Below are positions 21,278 through 30,809 of a stretch of DNA of 64,000 nucleotides, piece after piece (position 1 is the stretch's first letter; every line of letters starts with the position of its first letter). Source of the DNA: Agarophyton chilense (taxonomy: Eukaryota > Rhodophyta > Florideophyceae > Gracilariales > Gracilariaceae); NCBI GenBank assembly GCA_030374765.1, contig JARGXX010000071.1, positions 2,356,001-2,420,000 on the forward strand. The letters are read 5' to 3'. The notes beneath the pieces are model-generated. The model did no database searches and was not told the DNA's origin. It saw only the letters and a program-made list of their open reading frames with translations. Both the position numbers and the translations under genes were made by a program.

Positions 21278-22204
21278 AACAGCGACGACAACGGCGAAGG
21301 AAACGGTAACGGTGTGAGTTGCGGCGAAGGGCACGGTGGAAGGCGCGGGCGGAAGCGGGGGCACGCACGGTGACGAGGGAGACGGTGACGAGGGAGGTGA
21401 GGTTTTGGTGAAGGGTTTGTTTCGTGGCGCGCACAACGCACGCACGAGGTTTTTGTGGGGGGGGGGGAGTGGCCGCGCTGTATGTTAGCAGTGCGAGCGC
21501 CGTGGCTCGCAGTGCGACGGTTTTAATATTTAGTGATATACAGTTTTATTTAATTTCAGCGCATATCCTCTTTTTTGGCGAATGTTTTCATTTGCTTGTT
21601 GGCTGGCTGCTTTCCGCCAATGGGCGCGCGCCGCCTGCGCGTGGGACGCCCCACCGTAACCAGCGGCAGCCAATTGCTAACCCTTTTAATTACGAGGTCC
21701 CTGCAAAACGACGCTAAACCCGCAGAGAGAGAGAGAGAGCACCTTGGCTGAGCGCTCGACCCGCAGCGCACATCGCAAAGCGTCTCCCCGCAACGCACCC
21801 CCAACAGACACCCACCAAGTACAGCGCGACACGCGGCCGCCAGCGAAGCGCAACGCGCCCAGCACACGGCGGCAACCCAGTACCAACTCCGCGAGCGCGC
21901 GCGCGTACGCGAGCGCCTTGCAGCGCAGCAGCGCCCCGCGGGCCGCGCCAAGCGGCCCCGTAACGGACCAGCGCGTGCCGCTGCCAAACGCGAAAAAAGC
22001 GCTCAAACAGAGCGCCACGCCCCCCCCGTTGCCACACGCAACGGGGCACAAAATCTGGCGAAGCGAGCCGCAGCTTGTCAAGTGTCCAATAGGCGTGCGT
22101 AGGGACGCGTGTGCGCTGCTCGTGCTCGCGCTCAACGTGCGTTGCGCGTTGCGCGTTGCGCCGATGCGCGCGTGTCGTGGGCGTGTTTGGTCGCCCCTTT
22201 CGCG

Positions 22205-22237
<33 letters not shown>
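22205..22237 (+). repeat. Homopolymer run of 33 C
   Basis: Thirty-three consecutive C residues, exceptional against the rest of the window. The true length may differ because such runs are hard to sequence. It lies in the low-complexity region between SGF29 and the Mediator-like gene. Confidence 0.85.
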
Positions 22238-22238
<1 letters not shown>

Positions 22239-22645
22239 ACCCCCTGCTATGATACGCATCGTACGCACGCTACCACTTCTCAAGTTTTTAGTACATTTCG
22301 TAGCGTTATTAGTTACTGCTTCTCACCACGCAGCAGTACACCCCCGTCCTGCAATAGATACCCCTTCAAAATACAAATCTACACCAAAACGAGCGTCTAC
22401 TACACTCATCGTAAACCAAACTAATGCATTCCTCGCCCCATGTTTGCACTCGTCCGTTCGTGTGGCTTACTCACCGCTCATTTCAACGCTGTACAACACA
22501 CACAAACAACACACACAAACAACACACAGGGACAGACAGGAGGGGGAGGGGGGGGGGGGGGCGGCGACAGTGAGAAAGGGGCCACCAGTTGACAAATAAT
22601 TAGCAGAGACCATGAGCAATCGAGTTGACAAAATAATGCACACCA

Positions 22646-23407
22646 TCATTCCTGGATGATGTGTCGACAATCCACCTCCTTCGACTTGTTCTCCTCATTG
22701 TCGTCCTCATCGTCAAACTCAACCACCCAATTTCGGCCCTTTCGCGACTTGAGCCACGCGGGGTAGAACACCGTAGTCTGCGGGTACACCGCAAGCACCC
22801 TCTTCTTCGAATCGAATGTTTGCGGTTTGGACGGCAACACGCGAAGGTCGCGCTTAGGCACCGAATAAATCTGCGCCTCCCCATCGGCGTCATCAATAAC
22901 TTCATACTTGCGCGTGTCAGACGAGTATTTGCTAACAGTGCCAAGCACCCATTGGTGCTCATCGGCATCGCCAGACCTATCCAAACATGCCACCTTGGCG
23001 CCGCTCGAAATAAGCGTAGACTTTCCATTGCGCTTTGGTTTCTTTGGGGGCTTGCGAGCCGGCGGCTCAGCTTCGGCGCGTCTCTTGCCGGTGACACGCG
23101 CGCCGCGGGAGGTGCGCGAGCCCCGTGAGGCGCGCGACGCGCGCGAGGCTCCAGAGCCGGCGGAGGAGCCCGCATCAGCGCCCGAGCCTGCGTCGTCGGA
23201 CAGCAGGTTGAGATCGATGGGATCTCTGTGGTCGCTGAAGGCAATGGCGGACAGGAAGCGTGTAGCGGCCTGTGCCAGTTCGTTGGTGTAACGAGAGCGA
23301 TCCCAGCCCAGCGATAACCACCTTTTCTCTTGGGCGGCAATGAACTTTTGGCGCTCGGCGGCGGCACTGGGAACCTGGACGTGCACGCATTCCTCTGTGA
23401 GCAGCAT
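22646..23407 (-). CDS. SGF29: SAGA-associated factor 29 (tandem Tudor chromatin reader)
   Basis: A 253-residue subunit of SAGA-type histone acetyltransferase complexes. In yeast and animals, SGF29 binds H3K4 di/trimethyl marks through a C-terminal tandem Tudor domain. Here residues about 145-250 show that domain: GAKVACLD, WVLGTVSKYSSDTRKYEVIDDADGE and VLAVYPQTTVFYPAWL. The AVYPQTTxFY block is the family signature. The N-terminal part holds a helix (residues about 10-60) and a Ser/Arg/Gly-rich linker with basic patches. The frame stays open upstream to 24448, but that stretch is Pro/Ser-rich translation of a GC-rich promoter. The ATG at 23407 (MLLTEECVHVQ) is where protein-like sequence begins. 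Confidence 0.85.
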   Translation of the reverse strand: MLLTEECVHVQVPSAAAERQKFIAAQEKRWLSLGWDRSRYTNELAQAATRFLSAIAFSDHRDPIDLNLLSDDAGSGADAGSSAGSGASRASRASRGSRTSRGARVTGKRRAEAEPPARKPPKKPKRNGKSTLISSGAKVACLDRSGDADEHQWVLGTVSKYSSDTRKYEVIDDADGEAQIYSVPKRDLRVLPSKPQTFDSKKRVLAVYPQTTVFYPAWLKSRKGRNWVVEFDDEDDNEENKSKEVDCRHIIQE

Positions 23408-25118
23408 GGTGCGATTGGAATGCGTGGAGAGGCAATGGGGCGGAGCGGGCGGAGTTGACAATGGGGGCCGCGGCGGTGGCGGGGGCAGGCACGGGGAGCG
23501 GTAGTGGAGGCTGCACAAGGAAGGAGAGAGAGGGGAGGTGGAGGAAGCGGAAAGGCAAGGGTGGTTGGGGTGGGGCTGCAACGCGGGAGCGAAAAATGCA
23601 GTGGAGAGGTAGAGACGGGAGCGCGGGCGATTGGATGGGTGGGTGAGAGAATGTTGTACGTTTTGGTCGCGCAGCGAAAGATGCACGAGGCGGGACGATA
23701 AGTAGACACAGTAGAGGGCGAGAGCAAGATACAGCAGCGGTTGGGCAGCAACGGGCAGCGAAGGCGTAGGATGTATGTGTCTCGGGCGAGACAAGCGGGA
23801 GGCAGGGGACGGAAGGCTGAGGGGCGGTGACAGACAAGCTGACAGATGCGGTAGTGGGGGGCGGGTGATGAGGGCGGGCGGAGAGAAGGTAGGCGGCAAT
23901 GGGCGATGGGGGAGGAGCCGAGCGAGAGGCGAAGAAGAAGAAGATGGGAGGATGATTGGGCAGCACGACAGACGAAGCAGACGGACGGGGAGCGCGAGGG
24001 GGTGACGGGGAAGGAGCGGGATGACGAGGATAAGAGCGGCAGCAGTGGAGGAGCGGGCGGGGGTGGGTGGGGGGGGGGTTATTTGAGGGGTGTGGAGGGG
24101 AGCGAAGCAAAAGTGAGGGCGACGCAGCGGGCGGCGGACGCGCGGAAATGGGAGCGCGTGTGCGCATGCTTTGCTGCTAAATGCAGCGATACGGAGAGAT
24201 ACGTGCGCAAACGACAGCCGGTGCGCACGCGCGCATCGGTGGTTGGCGTCGCTCGCAGAGCCAATTTGCGCGCGCACAACAATGGCTCTGCTGACGGCGC
24301 GTGCATGCGACACAGTCGTGTGTGCAATTAGACGCGCGCGGCACTTTTGACCCAATTTTGGCAAAAAACAAAAAAAAAGAGAGAGAGACCACCGGCAGCG
24401 TTGGCGCCAAAACAGCGCTGGCGGTGAACGCGCCCGACTGCCACGCACACCACGACTGCCACGCGCACCACGACTGCCACGCGCACCACGACTGCCACGC
24501 GCACCACGACTGCCACGCGCACCACGCGTGTGACGGAGGGCGTGTTCCGCGGGGCGACGCTGGCCGTTACGTCATGGCGTGGTCGCGAGACACACACGGC
24601 GGGCGACGCGTGACTGCCGGCGTGCGCAAGAGCGCCGTGCGCACCGAAACGATAGACGGCTCGGCGCCGCTCGGGCGCGTTGGCAAAGCACTGCGTCAAC
24701 GTTGGCGACGCGCGCGCACGGCGTCTGGCTTTGCGAGGCGTGCCGCTGCCGCCGCCGCCGCGAGGCGTGCCGCCGCCGCCGCGATATATCTTTACCGCCT
24801 TCCCGCATGCCGTCACACGCTCTCCGTCGTCTGCTGAGTGAGCAGCAGCGCGCTTTTGTCAAAAGCTGCTGCTGATCCGCGCCGCCGACGCGCCGATATT
24901 TCGGGCCGTTTTTTTTTTCTTTTCTTCTTGTGCGTGCGACGTGTCGTCACGCGTGCTTGCCGCTCAGCTTCGTGCTTGCGCTCCTCCCGCCGCCTTTTAA
25001 AATGCTGCCGTGCTCGCCCCCACCCCACCCCGTGCTGCCCCTCCGCCCCACCCCGTCTTACGCCCTCCTGCCCGCTCTCACTGCGCTTCTTCTCCGTCTG
25101 CTTGCCCGCCGCTCCGCC
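23408..25118. other. Divergent promoter region between SGF29 and a coiled-coil gene
   Basis: About 1.7 kb, GC- and purine-rich, with G runs near 24060 and the 18-bp minisatellite at 24436-24525. Long frames on both strands encode only Ser/Pro or Arg/Ala strings. No gene supported. Confidence 0.5.
24436..24525 (+). repeat. 18-bp minisatellite, five copies
   Basis: Five head-to-tail copies of gactgccacgcgcaccac. The first differs by one base (cgcaca for cgcgca). It lies in the divergent promoter region and overlaps no convincing gene. Confidence 0.9.
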
Positions 25119-27179
25119 ATGCCGCGCTTCTCGCTGCGTACCCGCACCCGAAACGCGCCCGCGCCCGCACCCTCACCCGCACCCGCACCCGCACCCGCGC
25201 TGCCCGCGTCGCCCGCGCTGCCCGCGTCGCCCGTGCCGTCAGCGTCGCCCGCGCCGCCGGATCGCCACGCCGAGCCGCCCAACAAGAAGCCGTTCGCGTC
25301 GCGGCTAGGTGCCCGAATTGCGCTCAACTCCTTCTCCAAGCTGGGCGCCGCTGCCGCCACGCACTCCTTCGTGTCGCTCAAGTCCAAGGCGGGCGTGCCA
25401 CCCACCGAGCACCTCGAAGCCACACCGCCGCACGCCTGCAAGTCGCCCGAACGCCAGGCTTCTCCGCTGTCCGTGCTGCTCAATTGCGACCACCATCCGT
25501 CGCGTAATCTCCACGGTCACGCCCTCCATTACGCCGCCTACACCCCGTCGCGCTTCTTTGTGCCGCCTTCGTCGCGCGCTCCGCGTCGACGCGCCCGTCT
25601 TGTGGCCCCCTCTGCTGCCGCGCTCCCGTCCGCCCTTGCGCTGGACTATGACACTGTGGCGCGCAGCGCCGCTGCTGCCACTCTTGCTGAGCCCGACTTT
25701 CTCCCGCAGGACAAGCTCATCAAGGCGGCCATTGTGCGCCTGCGTCAGCTGCTCACCAACGGCGACCGCATCGGAGACCTGCGCACGCTAAACGATCTCG
25801 CTGAAATTCTGCGCCAAAACATCGCCAGACACCACTCGCAAGCTGAAGCCAAGCGCACGCATATAAAGCACGCAAAGATCGTTGCTGGCTTTATCGACAA
25901 GACAAATCATGTCATTCATATCAAAAAGGTCTCTGGAAAGCCTGCCACCTTTCGCAGTCGAACCACCAGCGCCCTCAAGCTACGCGCCGCTTCCATGCGA
26001 TCCGCCTCTCGCCACCCGCGCAACGCCTGTGACAACAAGCACCGTTTCAGGCGCCAACCGCCCGCGGAAAGGCACTGTCATGGCCTTGGCACCCCCATGG
26101 ACCACCACCATCCCCACCACCAAAAATCCGATTGCAGTCGCCTCACCCGGAAGAATTCCTCGCATTTGCGACGTTTGCACAGTGCTGGCGCCGTTCTCAT
26201 CAGGAAGCTCAGCAGCAAGTCCACTGTCCCGTCTCAGCGCGCCCCGTGTCGCCCGGACTCTTCGCCAACCAACTCCCCGGTGCTGCATCCCGAGACCATC
26301 AAGAAGCTCAAGACTGATCCGGCCCCGATTATAAATGGCTTCCAAATGGAATTGCACGCTATCGAGCAGGAGCACTTGTTGGACCGCACCAAGCTGGAGG
26401 AAGTGGAATCCCAGCTTTGCGAACGTCGACGAATACACCAAGAGGCCATGCAAATCCTCGATCAGTTTTATGGCGCTCTACCGGGCTGGGAAAATGACCC
26501 TATATCGCAGAAGATGATTTTGGAAACAGTCGAATTAACGGAAGCTGGCGTCGATGCGGAGCATGACCTCACCGAGTCACGCGACTTGTTGCTGCGCGCT
26601 CAAGCTGCGCTTGCTGACCATCAGCGCACCCATCGCGCGTTGCAGGCCATTCGTGCCGACCTCACGAGCTTTGTTCAGATCCTGAGCGATCTCATTGCCT
26701 CGGCTGACGTCATTGTCGAGACGCGAGGCAGAGCAAACCTCCCCAGTAGACAGCGGCGCTATTCGGTCGACGTGCAAACCGAAGCGGGCGAGGGCGTCCT
26801 AGACACTCTGTCCCACCTTGAACGACTTTTGGATCGCTGCATTGGCCAGTCTCGGCTGGCCGTCGAATGCTGCCGCGAAGCACCGCGCGTCGACAATCTT
26901 CAAGACGACCTGGAGCACATTTCGGCTGCCTTCGCGCTTGAAGCGGAGGCAGTGAAGAAGAATGGCACCATTTATCATGATGATCTTGAACCTACGCTTC
27001 AGGTTTCGGTTACAGTGCTAGGAGATTGCAAGTTGGCCGAAGGATTCGTGGCAGAGAGACAAACACTGATTACCGAAGACCTGGAGCCTTTGAGAAATCA
27101 AGTCGAGCGCTGTGAAGAGTACGTCATGATGGAACGTCTGGCGATTTTGGACTTGCGGCATCCGCGAGATGACCGATGA
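25119..27179 (+). CDS. Coiled-coil protein of unknown function
   Basis: From the ATG at 25119 (MPRFSLRTRTR) the protein has 686 residues. Residues 14-45 are Ala/Pro repeats. An ordered block follows (FASRLGARIALNSFSKLG), then helices near residues 190-260. The middle part, about residues 275-395, is His/Arg/Ser/Pro-rich and unlike its surroundings. Residues about 400-680 are strongly helical with coiled-coil character (TKLEEVESQLCERRR, TLITEDLEPLRNQVERCEE). I recognise no family. The frame opens at 24930, but the extra 63 residues are Pro/Leu-rich promoter translation. Between about 25930 and 26320 the other two frames are also open and look at least as protein-like, so a frameshift, unrecognised intron or alternative reading is possible there. 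Confidence 0.6.
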   Translation: MPRFSLRTRTRNAPAPAPSPAPAPAPALPASPALPASPVPSASPAPPDRHAEPPNKKPFASRLGARIALNSFSKLGAAAATHSFVSLKSKAGVPPTEHLEATPPHACKSPERQASPLSVLLNCDHHPSRNLHGHALHYAAYTPSRFFVPPSSRAPRRRARLVAPSAAALPSALALDYDTVARSAAAATLAEPDFLPQDKLIKAAIVRLRQLLTNGDRIGDLRTLNDLAEILRQNIARHHSQAEAKRTHIKHAKIVAGFIDKTNHVIHIKKVSGKPATFRSRTTSALKLRAASMRSASRHPRNACDNKHRFRRQPPAERHCHGLGTPMDHHHPHHQKSDCSRLTRKNSSHLRRLHSAGAVLIRKLSSKSTVPSQRAPCRPDSSPTNSPVLHPETIKKLKTDPAPIINGFQMELHAIEQEHLLDRTKLEEVESQLCERRRIHQEAMQILDQFYGALPGWENDPISQKMILETVELTEAGVDAEHDLTESRDLLLRAQAALADHQRTHRALQAIRADLTSFVQILSDLIASADVIVETRGRANLPSRQRRYSVDVQTEAGEGVLDTLSHLERLLDRCIGQSRLAVECCREAPRVDNLQDDLEHISAAFALEAEAVKKNGTIYHDDLEPTLQVSVTVLGDCKLAEGFVAERQTLITEDLEPLRNQVERCEEYVMMERLAILDLRHPRDDR

Positions 27180-27369
27180 GCGCGTGCTTGTTTGGAAATC
27201 GTCCCACACAGCTGTGCTGCAGGACGGTCTTGTTGTGTTGTTTGAGAAACAATGTGCAAACTTGAACAAAAAAAAAAGAAACTTTTATGCTATGCTTCAT
27301 GCGATTGTTGCCTTACGATCCGCGGTTGAGAGTGTACAACATTCCGTTTTTCATTTGTTGATAAATACG

Positions 27370-27924
27370 TTAGTGCGATGATGATGTCACACGCATGCAT
27401 TCTTTGTTTGCTTTCCACTCTGAGCCATCTTCATATACCTCTTTCTTCCATATCGGAACCCGAGCTTTCAATTCGTCTATGAGCGAGTGACACGCCTCTG
27501 TGTGCCGTTCGAGCACGTCAAACAGTGTCAGTCGTGGTTGGTGCTAAGGACAACGTCGTTCAAGCGAGGGGGGGGGTTATTCAAACTTACCGATTGCATC
27601 TTTTCGATGCGGAGAGGAAACAGCAATGATCACAGAAGCCTCGCGCACTGGGACTACGCCTAAGCGGTGCATAACTGCCACAGAAGTGATCTGCGGCCAC
27701 TGGGATCGTGCAGCGTCACACAAAGCATTCATTTCCTTGACGGCCATTGGCCTGTAAGCCTCGTACTCCAAGCGCAACACAGTCTTTCCGTCGAAGTTAT
27801 CTCTCGTAGTTCCTACAAACAGTGAAACCGCACCTGCAGAGTCAGATGATACGGCATTCATCGCAGATTCAACGCTTAGCAATTCTTCGGTGAGCACGAC
27901 GGTATCACCGTGTGGCTGGCACAT
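27370..27924 (-). CDS. MOCS2B: Molybdopterin synthase large (catalytic) subunit, two exons
   Basis: Makes molybdopterin from precursor Z (cPMP) using sulfur carried on the small subunit. Exon 1 is 27924-27591 and exon 2 is 27497-27370. The 93-bp intron, 27590-27498, starts GTAAGT and ends CACACAG; the join falls in phase 1 and rebuilds a GAG codon. The 153-residue product shows the MoaE signature in order: [44 protein letters not shown], then across the splice [11 protein letters not shown] and VPIWKKE with the catalytic lysines, and WKANKEC. Without splicing, the frame stops seven codons into the intron. The start codon is 12 bases after the stop of the small-subunit gene, so both probably share one transcript. 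Confidence 0.93.
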
Positions 27925-27936
27925 GCTGCGGTAAGA

Positions 27937-28206
27937 TCAACCGCCGCTGATGGGCGGAATCAGGGCAAGTTCGTCCCCTTCCTGTAGCGGCTTTGATGCG
28001 TCCGTCACGTATTGCTGGTTTACGGCGAGTATTATATGTGGAATGATGGGTTTGAGCGTGGGGATCTGTTGAAGAATTGTTTGCTTTAGGGCGACATGTG
28101 GCGTTGTTCCTGGTGCCAGTCGGATTGTGGTTGAGCTTTGTGAAGCCAGCTCACGCGCCTTGGCGAAGAAAAGTACGTGGACTAGTATGGAGCTTTCTTC
28201 GCTCAT
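27937..28206 (-). CDS. MOCS2A: Molybdopterin synthase small (sulfur-carrier) subunit
   Basis: An 89-residue ubiquitin-fold sulfur carrier. Its C-terminal Gly-Gly becomes a thiocarboxylate that donates sulfur to the dithiolene of molybdopterin. Visible: an HVLFFAKARELA first strand and helix, LIPPISGG at the very end as in all MoaD proteins, and a hydrophobic ILAVNQQYV strand before the acidic GDELALIPP turn. The length matches the family. The frame opens at 28293, but the ATG at 28206 (MSEESSILVHV) places the first beta strand correctly. The stop codon is 12 bases before the MoaE start, the same order as in the bicistronic animal MOCS2 locus. Confidence 0.92.
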   Translation of the reverse strand: MSEESSILVHVLFFAKARELASQSSTTIRLAPGTTPHVALKQTILQQIPTLKPIIPHIILAVNQQYVTDASKPLQEGDELALIPPISGG

Positions 28207-28826
28207 CGGCCGCTTTTGGTGTTTCCTCCCTCGGGTTTGAGGAGCCGGAGTGCGGAGCTGTGCTTGTAGTAGATATTGGCAGATTTGGGTCAATTGGTTC
28301 TCTTCGAGGGAATGGGTGAACTCTTATTTAAGCATGGGGACGCCGATTACCAACTAAGTATAGCAGTGAAGGCAGAATGGTTCGCCTGAGATGTTGTTGA
28401 ATCATCGTCGATTTAGGTCTGTCAGGTGGTAGTATATCTACAAAGGGCAAGGCGTCTTTGTTCAGTACCTTTAAGGTACACTGTAGTGCACATTGACAGC
28501 GTGTGATGGGGTCCACGTCGGCCACCTTTGCGGAAAATTGATTTATTTTGTTCAAAGCTGATCTCCATATGTGAGAGCGTTTGGGAGCGCATTCGGAGAT
28601 ACGTGGGATGTGTGTCATTCTGGCATTTTCTTCTCTACTGTATTTGCCGTTCGCTTGCATTTGACGACGAAAACGAAACAAGGCGACCGACATTTGCATT
28701 CCGCACGAACAAGAGCTTCCGCCTTCTGACCAGCAGAAAATGAGTGTTAGCAAAGATATCATCCCTTCCTTGCTCCGCTGAACCAGAAAACTACCTCATC
28801 TCCTTCTCCGCCTTTCCGTTCACACC
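28207..28826. other. Divergent promoter between the molybdopterin synthase pair and the EH-domain gene
   Basis: About 620 bases. A 144-codon frame on the minus strand (28328-28762) has no recognisable features and is taken as chance. No repeats seen. Confidence 0.5.
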
Positions 28827-30809
28827 ATGAACTTTGGTGGCGGTCCAAACGGAAATGGTCCCTTTCAAAACCCCAACTTTGGCGCCTTTGCCCAATCAGC
28901 CCAGATGCCCTTCACAGGTATGCCAGCCTTCCCCATGCCCTCCGTCCATCCCATGCATCCCATGCATCCCATGCACCCTCCAATGATGCCCCCCGTGCAG
29001 AATTCATACCCTTCAGGGCAGGGTCCGTTAGCGGATCGTCCAGTTCAACGCGGAGCAAACGGGCTATACGAAGCACCGGAACCAGAGGCACCCGAACAAC
29101 ACCCAGCCAGTCAACATATAGCCCTCAATCCTGGAGAGCTCTCAAAGTACATGGAATATTGGTCGCAAGCTTGTGATGGTGCAGATGCGATTAGCGGTAC
29201 TGATGCTGTGCCGTTTCTGTCCAGAGCATCAAACGTTTCTAAAGGACAGTTGAGAAAGATATGGGATATTGCAGATCACAAAAAGGAAGGAAAACTTGAT
29301 CAGAACCAATTCTTCATTGCATTACGATTGGTAGCTCTGGCTCAACGAGGCGCCGCACTTTCTGAGGCTGGGCTTCGAAATTTCCGCGGAATCCAACTTA
29401 TTCCGCAGATTACTCCTCCTCCCGTCAAAGAGAAGCCCGCTGAACAACATCCTTCATCTGGCCCTGTAGCACCGAACCAAAACATAGGGTTCTCATGGAC
29501 GGTGCCAAAGCAAATTGTTCAACGATATGATTCGTTCTTCCATCAACTGGATGACCGCAAACTTGGAATGATTGACGGCAAACAGGGTGTGACATTTTTC
29601 GGAAAGAGCGGTCTTCCACGCTCGACGTTGAAGGTTATATGGCAACTTGCAGATGTCACGAAGGACGGAAAACTCTCGCTTGATGAGTTTCGTGCGGCGA
29701 TGCATATGGTGGCGAACATCCATAACAGAAAACTATCTGTTGACGCCCTACCTAGCGCGTTGGATCCTTCAGGGCCGAATTGGTTCAGAGTTGAGGGAGA
29801 ACAACAACCACATCCCATGGCAGCAAACCCGCATCAAGTATCTCAGCTAACTCCAAATGCTGTGCATTCTCACGCGTCGCCCACGGGCCATATACCAACC
29901 ATACCCAAGCTGTCTCCAACTGCCCACACTGTACAAATACCTGGCCACCGAAGACAACCATCATCATCTGGATCTCGCACCCCGGGAAAAGTAGCACCAC
30001 CTTCAGTGGCCATATCCCCTCAGCCTCATCTATCTAATCCAGCTTCGCAGCAACCGTTAGTACCATCACCACCACCACCACCACCACCACCACCTGTGCA
30101 AGAGAATGCTGCTGCAAATGAGCAGATGCTAGAAGCGTTGCGGAAGGAACGACAAGAAGTCGAGCGAGCGAAGCGTGAAATGGAACAAATGCGGGCAGAA
30201 ATGGAAAAGCTGCGCTTGGAGAAGGAAGCGTTGTCGAAGAAGTCCTCCAAACAAAAGACGCCAAACCGAACCCCATCTCACTCGAGAAAGCCATCAGCCT
30301 CTTCCATACCACTCCCGGTTCAGCATTCTGGGTACGGAGCGAGCCGAAAACAAGGCACGGCACAGACTGTACCGGATTTACTGAGCGGGTCTCATGGTGC
30401 TGCTCACGTTCTGCGTTCGCCGCTTAAAACACCGGAGAAGAAGCCTTCAAGTAGTAGCCTGAAGACGCCACCTGCAGTGCACGCAAGAAATGTCGCTGCT
30501 GTCGGTCAAGTATCGCCTATGAAGTCTTTGAATACTCCGGATCGCAGTAAACCCATTGATCTTGGGCTTGAAGATGATGACATATGGGACCAACCTTCGC
30601 CGAAAGCAAATGCTCTTCAAGGGCCTTCAAAATTGGCAAACAAGACAAATATGATTTCATCCAAAGATGACAGCGTGTCGTCTGATGATGACGATGATGA
30701 TTTCTGGGGTGATGTGGGAATGGGAAAGAAGCCCACTTTAGGACCATCTGGAGGAGGTGGAAAGGGAAAAGGGTTTGGTGGATCGGAGCTTGATGATTGG
30801 GCCTTTTAG
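28827..30809 (+). CDS. EH-domain endocytic adaptor (Eps15/Ede1/Pan1-like)
   Basis: A 660-residue protein predicted to act at clathrin-coated pits. Residues 1-75 are Met/Pro/His-rich. EH domain 1 lies near 104-176 (YWSQACDGADAISG, LRKIWDIADHKKEGKLDQNQF). EH domain 2 lies near 228-306 (YDSFFHQLDD, LKVIWQLADVTKDGKLSLDEFRAAMHM). Each has the W-x-x-A-D core and an EF-hand-like DxxxDGxLxxxEF loop; EH domains bind NPF peptides. A polyproline run follows near 415-422, then a coiled coil at about 430-472, a basic Ser-rich linker, and an acidic C-terminus with DDDDDDFWGD and a terminal DDWAF. Such tryptophan-in-acid motifs are typical of AP-2 or clathrin binding. Two EH domains is fewer than the three of Eps15. 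Confidence 0.88.
   Translation: MNFGGGPNGNGPFQNPNFGAFAQSAQMPFTGMPAFPMPSVHPMHPMHPMHPPMMPPVQNSYPSGQGPLADRPVQRGANGLYEAPEPEAPEQHPASQHIALNPGELSKYMEYWSQACDGADAISGTDAVPFLSRASNVSKGQLRKIWDIADHKKEGKLDQNQFFIALRLVALAQRGAALSEAGLRNFRGIQLIPQITPPPVKEKPAEQHPSSGPVAPNQNIGFSWTVPKQIVQRYDSFFHQLDDRKLGMIDGKQGVTFFGKSGLPRSTLKVIWQLADVTKDGKLSLDEFRAAMHMVANIHNRKLSVDALPSALDPSGPNWFRVEGEQQPHPMAANPHQVSQLTPNAVHSHASPTGHIPTIPKLSPTAHTVQIPGHRRQPSSSGSRTPGKVAPPSVAISPQPHLSNPASQQPLVPSPPPPPPPPPVQENAAANEQMLEALRKERQEVERAKREMEQMRAEMEKLRLEKEALSKKSSKQKTPNRTPSHSRKPSASSIPLPVQHSGYGASRKQGTAQTVPDLLSGSHGAAHVLRSPLKTPEKKPSSSSLKTPPAVHARNVAAVGQVSPMKSLNTPDRSKPIDLGLEDDDIWDQPSPKANALQGPSKLANKTNMISSKDDSVSSDDDDDDFWGDVGMGKKPTLGPSGGGGKGKGFGGSELDDWAF

Larger units (their letters stand above)
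20867..22645. other. GC-rich low-complexity region with tandem repeats
   Basis: Upstream of the Mediator-like gene and downstream of SGF29. It holds three copies of the 12-mer ggaaggggtggc at 21167-21202, the GGCGAC hexamer array at 21245-21274, G runs near 21456 and 22548, and the 33-base C run at 22205-22237. Long open frames on both strands are products of composition. No gene supported. Confidence 0.6.

Noticed and set aside
19880..21445. 521-codon continuous minus-strand frame
   Set aside because: Only 20636-20866 is protein-like. The rest is low complexity or intron, and splicing gives a better 121-residue model.
21744..22424. 226-codon plus-strand frame spanning the poly-C run
   Set aside because: Gives a polyproline run and Arg/Ala strings; no domain; runs through a homopolymer.
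23408..24448. 347-residue N-terminal extension of SGF29
   Set aside because: Pro/Ser/Leu low-complexity sequence through a promoter region; SGF29 proteins are about the size given by the ATG at 23407.
24301..24837. 178-codon plus-strand frame containing the minisatellite as a DCHAHH repeat
   Set aside because: Open because of repeat and GC content; no supporting features outside the repeat.
28328..28762. 144-codon minus-strand frame in the divergent promoter
   Set aside because: No domain, no plausible start context, codon pattern unlike the neighbours.
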